A stretch of DNA of 64,000 nucleotides from Alkalihalophilus marmarensis DSM 21297 (GCF_000474275.2 NZ_ATAE01000035.1:62001-126000), one strand, 5' to 3'. Counted from the first letter of the stretch, positions 53,198-62,450 are shown. Made by a program: numbers and translations. The notes: generated by a model from the letters alone, not told the origin.

Positions 53198-54052
53198 TTA
53201 CTTTCCGTTTTCTCTGTTTACTTCAAAGAAGTTTTGTTTTTTTACTCCAGCCGTTTCAGTTACATAAGACGCTTCAATCACTGCACTTGAATCAACTGAC
53301 ATGACAACTTCTTTCAATTTTGGATACATAAAGCGGTTGGTTATACAATAGATGAGTAAACGTTCATCCCCTGTATACCCGCCTTGACCGTATAAATACG
53401 TAATTTGTACATCTAGTTCCTCTATAAGCTTTGCCCCCACATCATGCGGGGCATCAGAGATAATCATTACCGATTTCCCTTGATTTAAACCATCAAGAAC
53501 AAAATCAATTAACTTAGAAACAATATAAAATACAGCTACACTGAACATGGCTTGCTCAAGAGAGAAAACAAATGCTGCTCCTGTTAAAATTACCGCATTT
53601 ACAGCTAATAAGAAGGTGCTGATAGGTATATGAAACTTCCTTTGAGCCCAGACGGCAATCATTTCTGTTCCGTCTACTGCTCCTCCTGCCTTAACGACGA
53701 GTCCTACTCCTAATCCAAGCATAAGCCCTCCATATAAAACAATCAGCACTTCAGACGATGTAATGGCTTGCATCGGAGCTAAAAGAGATAAGGCAATAGA
53801 AGTTACAGCGTTTGCATATAACGTGCGAATGATGAAACGCTTACCCATATACTTTCCGCAAAATAATAAAGCAGGTATATTCAGTGCGAAATAAATCAGC
53901 CAAATAGGCACTCCAAATAAATAGTTACCCATTATAGCAAGAGCTGTGACCCCGCCATCGACAAGACTATTAGGAGCTAATATGAGCTCTAAGCCAGCCG
54001 CAACGATGATCGCACCAACTGTCAAGATTAAATAATCAATCAGTTTCTTCAT
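53198..54052 (-). CDS. YitT family membrane protein (DUF161/DUF2179)
   Basis: 284 aa. Five to six membrane helices (1-185) with the YitT signatures GLELILAPNSLVDGGVTALAI and GGAVDGTEMIAV, then a cytoplasmic DUF2179 domain (about 195-280, VMIISDAPHDVGAKLIEELDV and TYLYGQGGYTGDERLLIYCI). Transport or sensing function unknown; there are several paralogs in each Bacillus genome. AGGAG ribosome site. Confidence 0.87.
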   Translation of the reverse strand: MKKLIDYLILTVGAIIVAAGLELILAPNSLVDGGVTALAIMGNYLFGVPIWLIYFALNIPALLFCGKYMGKRFIIRTLYANAVTSIALSLLAPMQAITSSEVLIVLYGGLMLGLGVGLVVKAGGAVDGTEMIAVWAQRKFHIPISTFLLAVNAVILTGAAFVFSLEQAMFSVAVFYIVSKLIDFVLDGLNQGKSVMIISDAPHDVGAKLIEELDVQITYLYGQGGYTGDERLLIYCITNRFMYPKLKEVVMSVDSSAVIEASYVTETAGVKKQNFFEVNRENGK

Positions 54053-54132
54053 CCACTTCTCCTCTTAACCCTTTCTCCTATTCATTTTACCATACATCCC
54101 ACTACTAAGAATAATCAGACAAACTACAAAAA

Positions 54133-54164
54133 AATAAAGCTGCCTGAATGACGGCAGCTTTATT
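54133..54164 (-). terminator. Terminator of the secreted-protein gene
   Basis: AATAAAGCTGCC/GGCAGCTTTATT stem with T7 after it; includes the stop codon. Confidence 0.87.
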
Positions 54165-54537
54165 CTTCAGTCCATACCCATGTATAAAGTTTGTTCTCTT
54201 CATTCATATATCGAATATCTACCTTACTCACATTTGGATGAATTTGCTTTAATTCACGCACCATCGCATCAATTGCAGCATCTTCTTCTAAATTGATCAG
54301 CGAGACGAGACGAGTAACCTTTTGTTTCGCTTCCGCTCCCCTCTCGACATGGTTTCCTTCCTCGTACTCATAATAATCAGGATTATCAAATTCGTATTCA
54401 TAGGTTACATCCTGCTCTGTAATCGTCACTCTAAAAGAAAGAGGGCCCATTACATTTGCCGCTGAACTTGTAGTCGCACTCAAAAATAAGAATAAGAAAC
54501 CCATGGATAAAATGATCGGGATCAATTTATTATTCAA
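54160..54537 (-). CDS. Secreted protein, possibly YusW-like
   Basis: 125 aa. Signal peptide (hydrophobic about 5-24, cleavage likely after TSSA at about 26), no lipobox cysteine. The mature part has YEYEFDNPDYYEYEEG and KVTRLVSLINLEEDAAIDAMVRELKQIHPNVSKVDI, reminiscent of the YusW domain, but I am not sure. TTG start with GAGGTGA 6 nt upstream. Very acidic and tyrosine-rich, consistent with an extracytoplasmic place in an alkaliphile. Confidence 0.6.
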   Translation of the reverse strand: MNNKLIPIILSMGFLFLFLSATTSSAANVMGPLSFRVTITEQDVTYEYEFDNPDYYEYEEGNHVERGAEAKQKVTRLVSLINLEEDAAIDAMVRELKQIHPNVSKVDIRYMNEENKLYTWVWTEE

Positions 54538-54590
54538 TGATTATCACCTCATTAGTAATGTGTGAAGATCATTGGATGATTATACATATT

Positions 54591-55349
54591 TTAACGGTAA
54601 CGGTGTATGACATCTACGCCGCCGGTTACTTCTACGACCGTTCCTGTTACCATATCAGCATCTTCTTCACATAAAAAGAGGACCGTTCTCGCAATATCTT
54701 CTCCTGTACCTGAGCGGCCAATCGGCGTGTCTGAATCAGGATGCTCCCTAGCTTCTTTGATCGTCGACTCTTTCATCTCACCAAGAATATTACCCGGGCA
54801 GACCATATTAGCTGTGATACCGTATTCTGCTTCTTCTATTGAGATGGTTTTCATTAAAGAGACTAAGCCTACTTTTGCTGCAGCGTATGCCGAACGATAG
54901 ATCCAACCCGGGGCACTGTTTGCCCCTTGAAATCCATACATCACGATACGTCCGTATTGTTGTTTTCGCATGATTGGAACAACATGTTTTAAAAGATGAT
55001 AGACGGCGCTTAGGTTACCTTCAATCATCTCATACCATTCTTCTTCGTCATAATCAATCAGTTTTTTTCTCTCAAATACGTAAGGGCCGGCATTATTAAT
55101 TAATAAATCAATTCTCCCAAATCGACTAAATGCTTCTGCGACAGCCCTCTTACTATCTTCTTTATTTGTCACATCCGCTTGAACGAATTGAAGACGGTTT
55201 AAGTCTCCCTTCCACTTTTCTTTCATTTTAAGAACAGCTTCTTCATCACTTCTATATGTAATCGTAACTGAATATCCACTTTTTAATAAACCTTCTGTCA
55301 CTTGAACACCTAATCCTTTAGTTCCTGCTGTGATTAACGCATGCCTCAT
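54591..55349 (-). CDS. ytkK: Short-chain dehydrogenase/reductase family protein
   Basis: 252 aa from the ATG at 55349 with GAGAGGGG upstream. Rossmann start TAGTKGLG (Ala where most SDRs have Gly), NNAG at about 83, and YAAAK as active site. The usual catalytic Ser 13 residues before that Tyr is a Gly, within MYGFQGANSAPG. Cofactor-binding seems intact, but classical SDR catalysis is doubtful. Position next to ytkL suggests YtkK. Has its own promoter. Confidence 0.8.
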   Translation of the reverse strand: MRHALITAGTKGLGVQVTEGLLKSGYSVTITYRSDEEAVLKMKEKWKGDLNRLQFVQADVTNKEDSKRAVAEAFSRFGRIDLLINNAGPYVFERKKLIDYDEEEWYEMIEGNLSAVYHLLKHVVPIMRKQQYGRIVMYGFQGANSAPGWIYRSAYAAAKVGLVSLMKTISIEEAEYGITANMVCPGNILGEMKESTIKEAREHPDSDTPIGRSGTGEDIARTVLFLCEEDADMVTGTVVEVTGGVDVIHRYR

Positions 55350-55430
55350 TAAGCATTCCCCTCTCAAGTCAAGCTTTATATCATTCGTTACTATTTATTC
55401 GCTTTATTTAATTAATTAACTGCTATTTGA

Positions 55431-55459
55431 TCATACTATTTATCAAATTCAATGTAAAA
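55431..55459 (-). promoter_or_regulatory. Sigma-A promoter of the SDR gene
   Basis: -35 TTTACA (55454-55459), 17-bp spacer, -10 TATGAT (55431-55436). Confidence 0.65.
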
Positions 55460-55523
55460 AAAGATGATTCCTTTTGTAGTTCGTTCGCTGTCTCTATGTA
55501 TGATTCCTTCTTCAACCGAAAAA

Positions 55524-55560
55524 AAAGCACGTCTTCTGCCTATAAGCAGTGACGCGCTTT
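55524..55560 (-). terminator. Terminator after the 55-aa gene
   Basis: Imperfect long stem (AAAGC..GTC..CTGC with GCAG..GAC..GCTTT) and T8 on the minus strand, 6 nt after the small gene. Confidence 0.75.
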
Positions 55561-55566
55561 CTCTTG

Positions 55567-55734
55567 TTACGTTAATTGACCATCCTCAAAATCTTCCTGC
55601 TGCTGATCATTCTCACCTGTGTTTGCCTTAGGAGTTTCAGTTGTGCCTGCATAATAAGCATTCATCACTTGATCATGGACAGCATTAACCCCTTTTTCAT
55701 CGTACAAAGAATTACTTAGCTTATGCTCTTTCAT
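55567..55734 (-). CDS. Small 55-aa protein, DUF4025/YozQ-like
   Basis: ATG at 55734, 55 codons, TAA. Sequence begins MKEHKLSNSLYDEKGVNAVH and continues DQVMNAYYAGTTE, then a Q/E/D-rich tail. The HDQVMNAYYAGT segment resembles the conserved end of the YozQ/DUF4025 spore-associated small proteins, from memory. GAGGAG lies 13 nt upstream, a long spacing. It follows argH by 66 nt and precedes its own terminator, so it may be the third gene of argG-argH. Confidence 0.65.
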   Translation of the reverse strand: MKEHKLSNSLYDEKGVNAVHDQVMNAYYAGTTETPKANTGENDQQQEDFEDGQLT

Positions 55735-55800
55735 CGTTCAAGTCACTCTCCTCTCATAAAGATATGTTTAGTATGAGCAACTTAAACGAGTATTATGTTT

Positions 55801-57195
55801 TTATGCTAGAGTTTCTTCTTTTACCTGTAAGATCTTATCTACTTTAGTAAGTGCCAGTTTAACCTGCTCAAATCCTGTCCCGCCAGCACTATTTCTTCTA
55901 GCTACAACCGTTTTTGGCTGCAGAACCTCAAAGATATCCTCTGAAAATAAATCACTAGCTTGTTTGTATTCTTCAATCGTTAAATCGAGCAAATACACAC
56001 CTTTTTCAATCGCTGTGAGCACCAGTTTCCCAACTACTTCATGCGCTTCACGGAAAGGCATTCCTTTTGTAGCTAAGTAATCAGCAAGCTCTGTAGCATT
56101 TGAAAAATCTTGGTGAACGGCTTTTTCCATCGTTTCATTATTTACTGTCATCGTATCAATCATACCGGCAAAGATATTTAGCGACCCTTTTACTGTTTCA
56201 ACGGCATCAAACATACCTTCCTTATCTTCTTGCATATCCTTGTTGTATGCTAGAGGAAGTCCCTTTAATACTGTAAGCAAAGAAAAAAGGCTGCCATATA
56301 CTCGGCCAGTTTTTCCACGAATCAATTCAGCCATATCTGGATTTTTCTTTTGCGGCATAATACTGCTTCCTGTTGCAAAGCTGTCGTCCATTTCAATGAA
56401 TTGAAATTCTTGTGAAGACCATAAGATTAACTCTTCACAAAGACGTGACAAATGCATCATCAGTGTAGCAGAGGAGCTCAGAAATTCTAAAATGAAATCC
56501 CGATCACTGACTGCATCCAAACTGTTTTGATATATTCCATCAAACCCTAATAATTCTGCTGAATATTCACGGTCAATCGGAAAGGTTGTTCCTGCTAATG
56601 CCCCCGCACCTAAAGGAGAAATATTAACACGCTTTAGGCTGTCTTCATAGCGGCTGAAATCACGCTCAAGCATCCAAAAATAGGCCAATAGATGATGAGC
56701 AAATGATACAGGCTGGGCACGTTGAAGATGCGTATAACCTGGTATTAATGTTTCTACATGCTGCTTCGCTTGGTTAACAAGAGCTTGCTGTACATTTCTT
56801 ACGGCACCCATAATCTCTTTCGTTTCATTGCGCAAGTATAAGTGCATATCTGTAGCTACTTGGTCATTTCTGCTTCGTCCTGTATGAAGCTTTCCGCCTA
56901 CTGGTCCAATTTCATCAATTAACAGCTTTTCTAGGTTTAAGTGAATATCTTCATTTTGAACAGAAAACTCTAGTTCACCTGCATCAGCTTTTTTCTGAAG
57001 GATCTTAAGGCCTTCTGTAATCTGCTCAACCTCATAAGCAGGCAGAATTCCACATTTGCCTAACATCGCTACATGGGCAAGACTGCCAGTTAGATCTTCT
57101 TTTACTAATTTTTGATCAAAGCCGATCGATGCACCGAATGCATCGACCCACTCTTCTGCCGTTTTTGTAAAACGACCTCCCCACAGCTTACTCAC
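55801..57195 (-). CDS. argH: Argininosuccinate lyase
   Basis: Last step of arginine synthesis: argininosuccinate to arginine + fumarate. 464 aa from the GTG at 57195 ([15 protein letters not shown]), which overlaps the argG stop by 4 nt and has AAGGAGG 10 nt upstream. Signature [20 protein letters not shown]; catalytic His in [13 protein letters not shown] and the TAHxQ-like [12 protein letters not shown]. Coupled to argG. Confidence 0.97.
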   Translation of the reverse strand: MSKLWGGRFTKTAEEWVDAFGASIGFDQKLVKEDLTGSLAHVAMLGKCGILPAYEVEQITEGLKILQKKADAGELEFSVQNEDIHLNLEKLLIDEIGPVGGKLHTGRSRNDQVATDMHLYLRNETKEIMGAVRNVQQALVNQAKQHVETLIPGYTHLQRAQPVSFAHHLLAYFWMLERDFSRYEDSLKRVNISPLGAGALAGTTFPIDREYSAELLGFDGIYQNSLDAVSDRDFILEFLSSSATLMMHLSRLCEELILWSSQEFQFIEMDDSFATGSSIMPQKKNPDMAELIRGKTGRVYGSLFSLLTVLKGLPLAYNKDMQEDKEGMFDAVETVKGSLNIFAGMIDTMTVNNETMEKAVHQDFSNATELADYLATKGMPFREAHEVVGKLVLTAIEKGVYLLDLTIEEYKQASDLFSEDIFEVLQPKTVVARRNSAGGTGFEQVKLALTKVDKILQVKEETLA

Positions 57196-58403
57196 AGCTT
57201 TACTGCCTCCTTCTGTTTGTTCACAATGCTGTGCACTTTCGTTGGAAGACCCCAAAGTGAGATGAAGCCAACTGCTGCATTATGATCAAATTCATCGTCT
57301 GGTGTATAAGTCGCAAGCTTCTCATCATATAAAGAGAAATCAGATTTACGTCCTTCTACAACCGCATGCCCTTTAAACAGCTTCACACGAACAACGCCTG
57401 TCACAGACTTTTGAGTCTCTTTTAGGAAGGCTTGAATAGCTGGCTGTAATGGTGAGAACCATAGACCTTCATAAATTAGTTCCGTTAACTTTTTCTCCAC
57501 TACCGGTTTAAAGTGCGCTACCTCTTTAGGAAGTGTTAAATCTTCTAGCTCTTTATGCGCTTTGATTAACGTCATCGCACCTGGGCACTCATACACTTCA
57601 CGTGATTTAATTCCTACAAGACGGTTTTCTACATGATCAATACGTCCAACACCATGCTTACCTGCTATGTCATTAAGCTTTAAGATTAACTCATCTAATT
57701 GATAAGCTACTCCATCAATGCTTACAGGAACCCCTTTATCAAATCCAATTTCAATTACATCCGCTGTATCAGGAGCATTTTCGATTGAAGCTGTCAGCTC
57801 ATACGCCCCTTCAGGAGGAGTTGCCCATGGATCTTCTAAGATGCCACACTCATTACTGCGTCCCCATAGGTTTTGATCAACAGAATATGGATTATCTAAA
57901 TCAACTGGGATCGGGATATTATGTTTTTTTGCATATTCGATTTCTTCATCACGAGACCATGCCCACTCACGTACCGGCGCTAACACTTCTAAGTTTGGAT
58001 TTAAAGCTTGAATGGACACTTCAAAACGAACTTGGTCATTCCCTTTTCCTGTACATCCATGTGCAACTGCTGTCGCTCCAGTTTGTTCAGCGATCTCTAC
58101 AAGCTTTTTAGAGATTAACGGACGTGATAGAGCAGATACTAGTGGATATTTTTGCTCATATAATGCATGTGCTTGCAAGGCAGGAAGTACAAATTCTTCT
58201 GCATACTCTTTCTTTGCATCAATTGTATACGATTGACTTGCTCCTACTTTTAATGCTTTCTCTTTTACAAAATCTAAATCTTTCCCTTCACCCACGTCTA
58301 AACCAACTGCAATAACATCATACCCTTTATCTGATAACCATTTAATTGCTACTGATGTATCTAGACCACCTGAATACGCTAAAACCACTTTTTTCTTTGT
58401 CAT
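57192..58403 (-). CDS. argG: Argininosuccinate synthase
   Basis: Joins citrulline and aspartate with ATP. 403 aa. ATP-binding P-loop [15 protein letters not shown] (9-23), the citrulline/aspartate-binding [13 protein letters not shown] and the C-terminal tetramerisation tail. ATG preceded by TTTGGAGGG. The 5' leader is about 130 nt with a hairpin and a TGAATATTCA palindrome that may be part of an ArgR site. Confidence 0.97.
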   Translation of the reverse strand: MTKKKVVLAYSGGLDTSVAIKWLSDKGYDVIAVGLDVGEGKDLDFVKEKALKVGASQSYTIDAKKEYAEEFVLPALQAHALYEQKYPLVSALSRPLISKKLVEIAEQTGATAVAHGCTGKGNDQVRFEVSIQALNPNLEVLAPVREWAWSRDEEIEYAKKHNIPIPVDLDNPYSVDQNLWGRSNECGILEDPWATPPEGAYELTASIENAPDTADVIEIGFDKGVPVSIDGVAYQLDELILKLNDIAGKHGVGRIDHVENRLVGIKSREVYECPGAMTLIKAHKELEDLTLPKEVAHFKPVVEKKLTELIYEGLWFSPLQPAIQAFLKETQKSVTGVVRVKLFKGHAVVEGRKSDFSLYDEKLATYTPDDEFDHNAAVGFISLWGLPTKVHSIVNKQKEAVKL

Positions 58404-58471
58404 TTTACATTCCCTCCAAATGAATATTCATACTCTTGTTATTATTTTTATGCATTTCTTTGTATAAAAGG

Positions 58472-58493
58472 AGGTGACTTCTATTCATCACCT
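58472..58493 (-). other. Hairpin in the argG leader
   Basis: AGGTGA/TCACCT 6-bp core, extended by flanking AAAA/TTTT across a CC bulge. No T run; role unknown. Confidence 0.45.
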
Positions 58494-58534
58494 TTTGTAT
58501 AAAACCATACAACTAACTTATTAATATACAAAAC

Positions 58535-58563
58535 ACTTTACCAACGATTCTCCATTTTGGCAA
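58535..58563 (-). promoter_or_regulatory. Sigma-A promoter of argGH
   Basis: -35 TTGCCA (58558-58563), 17-bp spacer, -10 TAAAGT (58535-58540). Confidence 0.62.
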
Positions 58564-58604
58564 GGGGTATTTTTAATTTTTTTCTAAATGATATTTAATT
58601 GATC

Positions 58605-58634
58605 GTGACTTTCACTCAGGGATTTCGTTACAAT
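58605..58634 (+). promoter_or_regulatory. Promoter of the coiled-coil gene
   Basis: -35 GTGACT (58605-58610), 18-bp spacer, -10 TACAAT (58629-58634), 20 bp before the start. Confidence 0.45.
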
Positions 58635-58653
58635 ATAAGAGAGGGGTGATGAA

Positions 58654-58959
58654 ATGGACGTTGAATTTGTATACGATGAGCGTTTAAAGATTTCTCTTCC
58701 TCGATTTCATACAGCTTGGGATGAACTTGAGGAGATAAGACAAGCTCAAATTCTTCGTATGTGGGAAGAGATTCGCGGTAATATCCCAGAGCGTATTAAA
58801 GAATTAGAAGAGCTCATTAACGAAAAGAATGCTGCTTTATCAGAAGAGATGAATTTTGAACGTTCTTGTCTTCTTAATACGGAAATAGCAGAATTAGCAT
58901 CCATTATTAACGATCTCTGGATATGGTTTAGATTAAACCCTTCGCTGTCTAAGGGATGA
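58654..58959 (+). CDS. Small coiled-coil protein of unknown function
   Basis: 101 aa. Start ATG with AGGGGTGA upstream. Predicted mostly helical: DELEEIRQAQILRMWEEIRGNIPERIKELEELINEKNAALSEE looks like a coiled coil (about 23-65, residues listed here in part), ending WIWFRLNPSLSKG. No catalytic motif. Divergent from argG, with a terminator shared with the EcsC gene. Family not recognised. Confidence 0.65.
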   Translation: MDVEFVYDERLKISLPRFHTAWDELEEIRQAQILRMWEEIRGNIPERIKELEELINEKNAALSEEMNFERSCLLNTEIAELASIINDLWIWFRLNPSLSKG

Positions 58960-58987
58960 GCACATAACTATAAGCCTCCTAATAAAA

Positions 58988-59020
58988 AACTCGTCTTGAA
59001 GTAGTATGTCAAGACGAGTT
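58988..59020. terminator. Bidirectional terminator, coiled-coil gene and EcsC gene
   Basis: Perfect 12-bp stem AACTCGTCTTGA with a 9-nt loop and A/T runs on both sides. Confidence 0.92.
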
Positions 59021-59030
59021 TTTTCTATGC

Positions 59031-59867
59031 TTATTGGTTGCGCTCTGTTAATAGTCGTTTCTGATAAAATTTATGTGATAGTTCAATCACTTGCTGCGAT
59101 AATCTGTAGTTTATACCAGCGCCAAATGCCATTCCAACAAGCGGCAGCCCTTGAAACACTTTTTTTCTGAGCATTGTAATCACGAAGCTTTTCGCCAGCT
59201 GACGTATAAACTGCCCCAGCCACTCAGGTTCAACAATTTCCTCTGATCCTGCATAAAAGATATCATCCGTATGGTGCTGATCTAGATCATGCCATAGCCG
59301 CTCCCATTCATGCGCTTGGAGTGCTTTAGGCAAGGTTGAGAGATGCAAAAGCTTTAAAGCAATAACCATTTCGACCGGGCGTTTTAAATCGTACCCATAG
59401 ATCGTTGCAATCTGTTGAATCGAACGAAGATTAATTGCTATCACTGCAGGCAGGTCAGCTGCCAATAAAAACATCCCGCCCATCCCCGTTAATCCGCCTT
59501 GACCAAGCGCGAGAAGACGCTGTTTGGCCATTAATTGATCAGTCATGTAATCAAGCTGCTCCACCGGGAGATATTGAAGGTCTTCAATGGAATCAACCGT
59601 AGGAGCAAATACTTTAGCATATTGCAGGATTCGCTTTCTTGTCTCCTCATGAGATCTTGTGTTTTGGAGATAAGCATGCAGATGAATAAAGACGTGATCA
59701 ATCTGCATAAGAACTTTCTGTCTCCTATGATCACCTAATTGTTCAAATAACTTGTCTGTCCACTTTAGATAGGTGTATTCTACATCGGTTGCTTCATGCT
59801 TAAAATATGTATCTTCCCATTCAATAATTGCTTGGTATCTCTTTTGGTCTCTTTCTTCCTGCCTCAT
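59031..59867 (-). CDS. EcsC family protein
   Basis: 278 aa. Mostly helical, with a glycine-rich hydrophobic middle (GQGGLTGMGGMFLLAADLPAV, about 142-162) and a second near VFQGLPLVGMAFGAGINY (about 240-258), the layout of EcsC family proteins. EcsC in B. subtilis belongs to an ABC exporter locus, but stand-alone paralogs like this have no assigned role. The gene sits between the YhaM-like gene and a convergent small gene. Confidence 0.78.
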   Translation of the reverse strand: MRQEERDQKRYQAIIEWEDTYFKHEATDVEYTYLKWTDKLFEQLGDHRRQKVLMQIDHVFIHLHAYLQNTRSHEETRKRILQYAKVFAPTVDSIEDLQYLPVEQLDYMTDQLMAKQRLLALGQGGLTGMGGMFLLAADLPAVIAINLRSIQQIATIYGYDLKRPVEMVIALKLLHLSTLPKALQAHEWERLWHDLDQHHTDDIFYAGSEEIVEPEWLGQFIRQLAKSFVITMLRKKVFQGLPLVGMAFGAGINYRLSQQVIELSHKFYQKRLLTERNQ

Positions 59868-59919
59868 TTGCTCACCTTCTTTTTTCTGAGTAAATCATTA
59901 ATTTAGTATGAGTTATACA

Positions 59920-60858
59920 TCATGAGTGGTACATCTTACGTTTAAACATTGGGGAATACACCCATTCTTCTTCACTTCTCTCGCGAATCATCTCAATGGC
60001 ATGCAGTTTTGTATTCATTTCTTTAATTGATGCCAGCATGACTGCTTCTGCCGTCTTTTCGGATACAGCACTGCCATATCCTTTTTCTATATCCCCGTTC
60101 TGGCTGAGCATAAGATGTTTCAATGCAATAACTTCCACATCATCGGTCGAAATCCCTGCTTCTCTTGCTGCTTCATTAATCATTTCAATCCCAAGCACCA
60201 TATGTCCCATTAATTCTCCGCTTGATGTATACTCTGGCGCTACTACATCCCGCAGCGCCTTCGTTTTTCCAATATCCCCTAACAAGCATGCTGATAACAC
60301 TAAATCTCGATTAACGTAAGGATAGAGGGGCAGGAGTTGATATGCCGCTCTCGATAGCTCTACAATGTGATGCATAAGCCCTGCATAGTAGGCATGATGA
60401 TATGTTTTGGAGGCCGGCAAAGTCGTTAGCTTTTCCCGAATGGTACGTTCAGAATAAATCCGACGTAAAATATTTCGTAAAATCGGAGAGGTAACTTCCT
60501 CCATCAACATTCGCAGCTCTTGCCATAGCTCTTCTCTAGATATTCCTTTTCTAGAAATCAGTTCACTAATGGATACTGGGTCGTCTGATGTTGCTAATCT
60601 AACTCTTAATAGCTTTAATAACTTCTTTTGCTTAAAGGTGGTTACAATCCCTTCTCCTTTAATTAATGCCTTGGGCTGTAAGGATTCTTTTTGTTCTTTC
60701 GTAAGGTCCCATAATTGAGCAGGGATAATCTCTAAGTTGCGTTCTAAAAGAAAGGTTGCATATTCACTTCCATTAGAAGCCTGTTTTAATTCTCTTTCAC
60801 GAATTAAAAAGAAGTTTGTAAACTTCTCCCCTTCATTTGCTTTTGAAAACAATCCCAC
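59920..60858 (-). CDS. YhaM-family protein with degenerate HD site
   Basis: 312 aa, near the 314 of YhaM, a 3'-5' exoribonuclease. I place the start at GTG 60858, with AAGGAGG 8 nt upstream. OB-fold at 5-90 (FFLIRERELKQASNG, PAQLWDLT), HD domain at about 125-300. Metal ligands are mostly gone: HD is GD in LLGDIGK, the SHHG loop is SQNG, and the late ID-LDAK segment is IKEMNTK; HHAYYAGLMHH and GHMV are kept. Probably no nuclease activity; RNA binding may remain. Not an essential-looking operon member; upstream of EcsC gene by 52 nt. Confidence 0.82.
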   Translation of the reverse strand: MGLFSKANEGEKFTNFFLIRERELKQASNGSEYATFLLERNLEIIPAQLWDLTKEQKESLQPKALIKGEGIVTTFKQKKLLKLLRVRLATSDDPVSISELISRKGISREELWQELRMLMEEVTSPILRNILRRIYSERTIREKLTTLPASKTYHHAYYAGLMHHIVELSRAAYQLLPLYPYVNRDLVLSACLLGDIGKTKALRDVVAPEYTSSGELMGHMVLGIEMINEAAREAGISTDDVEVIALKHLMLSQNGDIEKGYGSAVSEKTAEAVMLASIKEMNTKLHAIEMIRERSEEEWVYSPMFKRKMYHS

Positions 60859-60916
60859 ATCATAAACCTCCTTTATGGGTGTTGCTTTATATATACCCCT
60901 TTTAAGATCTCTTACT

Positions 60917-60946
60917 ATCATAGTCTTTTTTTTATTTAGATGTAAA
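60917..60946 (-). promoter_or_regulatory. Promoter of the YhaM-like gene
   Basis: -35 TTTACA (60941-60946), 18-bp spacer, -10 TATGAT (60917-60922), just after the ackA terminator. Confidence 0.55.
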
Positions 60947-60969
60947 CAACGTGAAGATGTATTTAAAAA

Positions 60970-61003
60970 GAGCATCACTTACACATGATTGTAAGTGATG
61001 CTC
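60970..61003 (-). terminator. Terminator of ackA
   Basis: 14-bp stem GAGCATCACTTACA with TTTTT on the minus strand, 13 nt after the stop. Confidence 0.92.
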
Positions 61004-61016
61004 AAAGGAACTTATA

Positions 61017-62204
61017 TTAGTTAGATAGACGTACTGTATCACGTGCAATCATTACTTCTTCATTCGTAGGAATAATGATTACTTTTACAGGTGAATGCGG
61101 ATAGTTAATGAACGCTTCTTTTCCACGTACTTTGTTTAATGATGGATCCCAATATACACCCATGAATTCTAGGCCGCGAAGAACTCGCTCACGGATAACA
61201 TCACTATTTTCACCAATACCAGCTGTGAAAATAATTGCATCCACTCCGCTCATGCGAGCCGCATATGAACCGATGTATTTGTGAATACGTGAAGTGAATA
61301 CTTCAAGAGCAAGCTCAGCACGCTCGTTTCCAGCTTCTGCTTCACTTTCAATGTCACGCAGGTCACTAGAGAATCCTGAGACACCAAGAAGTCCACTCTT
61401 TTTATTTAACGTGTCTAATACTCCATTTGCGTCTTGCCCTGTTTTTTCCATGATATATGGAATTAAAGCAGGATCGATATTACCTGAACGTGTACCCATT
61501 GTTACCCCTGCAAGAGGTGTAAAGCCCATAGACGTATCAATTGATTTTCCACCATCAATCGCAGCGATACTAGCACCATTACCTAAGTGACAAGATAATA
61601 AACGTAATTGCTCGATTGGACGACCTAATAATTCTGCTGCACGTTCAGACACATACTTATGACTTGTTCCGTGGAAACCATATTTACGGATTCCAAACTC
61701 TTTATAGTAATCATAAGGCAAGCTGTATAAGAATGAGCTCTCTGGCATTGTTTGGTGGAAAGCCGTATCAAATACTGCTACTGCAGGTACATTTGGCAAT
61801 ACTTCTTTAAATGCTTTAATTCCAACAATGTTTGCTGGGTTGTGAAGAGGAGCTAATTCAGAAACTTCTTCAATTCCCGCAAGTACTTCATCAGTAATAA
61901 GAACAGAGTCGTTAAACTTCTCTCCACCGTGAACGACACGATGTCCGATTCCGTCAATTTCATCAAGAGAATCGATAATTCCAAGTCCTGTAAGCTTTTC
62001 AAGCAGGATTTTTACTGCTACAGAGTGATCTGGAATTTCAGTTGTTTCTTTTTGTTTTTCACCATTTACTTCAATTGTAAAAATACCGTCACCAAGACCA
62101 ATACGTTCAACTAAGCCTTTTGTTACAACTTCTTCTTCAGGCATTGTTAGTAATTGGAATTTTAATGATGAGCTACCAGCATTAATCGCAATAATTTTCG
62201 CCAT
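61017..62204 (-). CDS. ackA: Acetate kinase
   Basis: Acetyl phosphate + ADP to acetate + ATP (overflow metabolism) or the reverse. 395 aa. ASKHA fold: [12 protein letters not shown] (phosphate 1), catalytic H180-type residue in [22 protein letters not shown], and FTAGIGENS (adenosine). ATG with AGGGAG upstream. The promoter region has two cre-like sites, matching CcpA activation of ackA in B. subtilis. Confidence 0.97.
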   Translation of the reverse strand: MAKIIAINAGSSSLKFQLLTMPEEEVVTKGLVERIGLGDGIFTIEVNGEKQKETTEIPDHSVAVKILLEKLTGLGIIDSLDEIDGIGHRVVHGGEKFNDSVLITDEVLAGIEEVSELAPLHNPANIVGIKAFKEVLPNVPAVAVFDTAFHQTMPESSFLYSLPYDYYKEFGIRKYGFHGTSHKYVSERAAELLGRPIEQLRLLSCHLGNGASIAAIDGGKSIDTSMGFTPLAGVTMGTRSGNIDPALIPYIMEKTGQDANGVLDTLNKKSGLLGVSGFSSDLRDIESEAEAGNERAELALEVFTSRIHKYIGSYAARMSGVDAIIFTAGIGENSDVIRERVLRGLEFMGVYWDPSLNKVRGKEAFINYPHSPVKVIIIPTNEEVMIARDTVRLSN

Positions 62205-62233
62205 GTTAAGACAGCTCCCTTAATTAAGTAATT

Positions 62234-62264
62234 TATATAATTTGACTAACAGAGTAGATATCAA
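62234..62264 (-). promoter_or_regulatory. Promoter of ackA
   Basis: -35 TTGATA (62259-62264) and a TA-rich -10 around 62234-62241 (TATATA at 19 bp, ATTATA at 17 bp). Confidence 0.5.
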
Positions 62265-62285
62265 TACCTTTCCATTTAAGCACCC

Positions 62286-62301
62286 TGAAAATACGTTTTC
62301 A
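62286..62301. promoter_or_regulatory. cre-like palindrome upstream of ackA (proximal)
   Basis: Perfect arms TGAAAA/TTTTCA around TACG, 16 bp, roughly 65 bp before the predicted start of transcription, a position used for CcpA activation. Two bases longer than a classic cre. Confidence 0.45.
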
Positions 62302-62353
62302 AGTAAAATCGGCTATTTTCGCTTGTTTTCTCTCGAATTCTTTATTTTCAGAC

Positions 62354-62368
62354 TTGAAACCGCTTAAA
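62354..62368 (+). promoter_or_regulatory. cre-like site upstream of ackA (distal)
   Basis: TTGAAACCGCTTAAA fits WTGNAANCGNWNNCW at all but one position. Lies about 70 bp further upstream. Confidence 0.45.
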
Positions 62369-62420
62369 TACTGTACATTTTTGTAAGGAGAGCCAGACAC
62401 TTTTATATAACATCCAAAAA

Positions 62421-62450
62421 AATCCTGCTCCCAAATATGGAAGCAGGATT
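62421..62450 (-). terminator. Terminator of ytxK
   Basis: AATCCTGCTCCC/GGAAGCAGGATT stem and T7 on the minus strand, 4 nt after the stop. Confidence 0.92.
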
